A stretch of DNA of 64,000 nucleotides from an uncultured Desulfobacterales bacterium (GTDB lineage: Bacteria > Desulfobacterota > Desulfobulbia > Desulfobulbales > Desulfocapsaceae). Location: the NCBI GenBank assembly GCA_937915545.1, contig CALGIJ010000012.1, forward strand, positions 124,001 to 188,000, in the 5' to 3' direction. Of this stretch, positions 62,578 through 64,000 are shown in pieces. The notes beneath the pieces are model-generated. The model was not told where the DNA came from. It searched no databases and saw nothing but the letters and a program-made list of their open reading frames with translations. The first letter of the stretch is position 1; the number at the start of each line of letters is the position of its first letter. Both the position numbers and the translations under genes were made by a program.

Positions 62578-63458
62578 GGCGGGTTGCTCGAAAACAACAA
62601 AGATAGACAGGTGGCCAGGAAGATGATGATGCTGATCAGCCCGTTCATCGAGAAGAACGAGGCATGGATGCGCGACAGATCCTCCGGCTTGACGAGCAGG
62701 TGCTGATAGAGGAGCGCCCCTGCCGCCGCCACTACCCCGGCATAATACCACAGGTTGAGCCCGGCCTGCCAGCCGGTGAGAAAGAAACAGCATAGAGCGA
62801 CGACATGGAAGCCGCCGGCGAGGCGGAAGGCGGTCACCTTGCCGAGCCGCGAGGGCAGCGAGTGCAAGCCCTCGCCCTGATCGAAGTCGGCGTCGAGGCA
62901 GGCGTAGATGGTATCGAAGCCGGCCACCCAGAAAATTACCCCCAGGGAAAGCAGATAGGGGAAATCATGTAGGCTGCCGGACACCGCCACCCAGCCGCCA
63001 AGGGGCGAAAAGGCCAGGGCGGCGCCGAGCACCACATGACACCAGGCGGTGAAGCGCTTGGTATAGGAATAAAATAGGGTCAGGCCCAGGGCCAGCGGAG
63101 CGAGCTGCAGGGTCAGCGGGTTGAGGCGGCTGCAGGCGAAGAAGAACAACAGACCGGCGAGGAGCACCATCGCCCAGGCCTCGGCCAGCGACACCGCCCC
63201 GGCAGGCAGGGCGCGGGCGGCCGTGCGCGGGTTGCGGGCGTCGAAGCGGCGGTCGACGATACGGTTGAAGCCCATGGCGCAGGTGCGCGCCCCGACCATG
63301 GCGAGGACGATCCACCACGCCACCCGCGCCTCGGGCAGGCCGCGCGCAGCGAGAAAGGCGCCGGTAAAGGCGAAGGGCATGGCGAAGATGGTCAGCTTGA
63401 ACTGAATCATCTCCAGCAGCACCTTGAGCTTGTCGAACAGCATCACTCCCCCTGCCAT
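62574..63458 (-). CDS. ubiA: UbiA-family prenyltransferase (menaquinone/ubiquinone type)
   Basis: Inner-membrane aromatic prenyltransferase, 294 residues with about nine hydrophobic helices. The two Asp-rich motifs are NRIVDRRFDARNPRT and DTIYACLDADFDQGEG, the 4-hydroxybenzoate octaprenyltransferase/MqnP pattern. In an anaerobe the futalosine-menaquinone role (MqnP) is more likely than ubiquinone; this is inference. GGAGGAGG precedes ATG 63458. It overlaps ubiX by 16 bases and DUF3108 by 4. Confidence 0.9.
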   Translation of the reverse strand: MAGGVMLFDKLKVLLEMIQFKLTIFAMPFAFTGAFLAARGLPEARVAWWIVLAMVGARTCAMGFNRIVDRRFDARNPRTAARALPAGAVSLAEAWAMVLLAGLLFFFACSRLNPLTLQLAPLALGLTLFYSYTKRFTAWCHVVLGAALAFSPLGGWVAVSGSLHDFPYLLSLGVIFWVAGFDTIYACLDADFDQGEGLHSLPSRLGKVTAFRLAGGFHVVALCCFFLTGWQAGLNLWYYAGVVAAAGALLYQHLLVKPEDLSRIHASFFSMNGLISIIIFLATCLSLLFSSNPP

Positions 63459-64000
63459 CGCCTCCTCCCGGGAATCTCCACCCCCAGCTGGTCGGCGAGG
63501 CGCCAGGCATAGGTGCGCGCCGCCTCCTCGAGGGTGGCCGGCCGCAGATAGAAGCTCGGCATGGGCGGACAGATCACCGCCCCGGCGTCGTGGGCGGCGA
63601 GCATGTTGGCGAGGTGGGTGCGGTTGAGGGGCGTCTCGCGCACCGCCAGCACCAGGGGGCGGCGCTCCTTGAGCATGACGTCGGCGGCGCGGTGGATGAG
63701 GTTGATCGACAGCCCCCCGGCGATGGCGGCCAGCGAGCCCATGGTGCAGGGAAGTACAGCCATGGCCTGGTAGTCGCTCGACCCCGAAGCGGGCGGTGCG
63801 GCGAGATCGGCGGGATCGAACCAGCTTTCCACCGCGGGAAGCTCTTCAGGCTTCAGCCCCTGCTCCTTGGCGAGAACCTTGCGCCCAGAGGGCGAACAGA
63901 TGCCGTGCACGACCACCCCCAGGCCAACCAGCGCCTGGAGGAAGGAAACGGCAAAGAGCATGCCGCTGGCTCCGGTTATGGCGAAGAGGAGTTTTTGCGG
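63443..64000 (-). CDS. ubiX: Flavin prenyltransferase UbiX (5' end beyond the window)
   Basis: Partial gene; the start lies past the right edge. At the edge the frame reads KLLFAITGASGMLFAVSFL, the UbiX nucleotide-binding start, so probably only a few codons are missing; the ATG 39 bases inside is not the start. VLPCTMGSLAAIAGG, RRPLVLAVRETPLN and GAVICPPMPSFY are classic. UbiX makes prenyl-FMN for UbiD-type decarboxylases, fitting the neighbouring ubiA and quinone synthesis (with MqnL/UbiD elsewhere). Confidence 0.93.
   Translation of the reverse strand, partial: PQKLLFAITGASGMLFAVSFLQALVGLGVVVHGICSPSGRKVLAKEQGLKPEELPAVESWFDPADLAAPPASGSSDYQAMAVLPCTMGSLAAIAGGLSINLIHRAADVMLKERRPLVLAVRETPLNRTHLANMLAAHDAGAVICPPMPSFYLRPATLEEAARTYAWRLADQLGVEIPGRRRWQGE

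Overview
The window is a GC-rich, gene-dense stretch of bacterial chromosome. I count 53 protein genes; most are separated by less than 150 bases or overlap by 4 bases (ATGA or GTGA). I saw no rRNA, tRNA, insertion sequence, prophage or CRISPR array. Several traits point to a deltaproteobacterium-type anaerobe (Desulfobacterota, probably Desulfobulbales): a glutamate synthase split into archaeal-type pieces, NifU/NifS-type Fe-S assembly next to thyX, a HEAT-like protein of the kind found in sulfate reducers, DUF4388/cNMP regulators, a PilB ATPase with extra domains, and LPS genes (kdsB, ELM1-like, GT4 glycosyltransferases) that imply a Gram-negative envelope. This assignment is inference; there is no rRNA here to settle it.

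Layout. 1-10.9 kb, plus strand: topB-rsfS, thrC, two tatA-type genes, then the three glutamate synthase genes. 10.9-15.7 kb: a small hypothetical gene (minus), a large P-loop/FHA-like/phosphoesterase protein, and a phosphate uptake pair (DUF47 regulator plus PiT). 15.7-27.5 kb: PBP1A, mutL, galU-priA, hrpA and a 47-residue membrane protein. 27.4-33.1 kb, minus strand: kdsB, a long YvcK/CofD-fold protein, a lone receiver and a hybrid histidine kinase, closely spaced or overlapping. 33-38.3 kb: rsmJ against rlmH-ykgJ-yqgE, then glgB with a 60-residue protein. 38.3-49 kb, minus strand: trm112-like, phosphohexomutase, nifU, nifS, thyX, pilB with a cNMP domain, an ELM1-like protein and a double GT4 glycosyltransferase. 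49-53 kb: proC-nadK against a sigma54 response regulator and a PHP phosphoesterase. 53.3-59 kb: two lipoproteins (one FlgO-type) coupled to a degenerate SDR, facing a minus-strand set of 3-TM protein, cNMP-DUF4388 protein, HEAT-like protein and carbon-nitrogen hydrolase. 59.2-64 kb: shikimate kinase-like and TIGR01777 genes, then ubiX (cut by the window edge), ubiA, DUF3108 and purC on the minus strand.

Most of the region is housekeeping. The unusual parts are protein architectures: a P-loop/FHA-like/PPP-phosphatase fusion; a YvcK-like protein of twice the usual length whose stop codon overlaps the start of a receiver gene; a tandemly duplicated glycosyltransferase; PilB with a C-terminal cyclic-nucleotide domain, translationally coupled to ELM1; an SDR lacking its catalytic lysine; and a carbon-nitrogen hydrolase with what looks like a decayed RfaE2-type domain. 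Several convergent gene ends carry long perfect GC hairpins without a T-tract, and a 12-bp hairpin lies inside the glutamate synthase operon.
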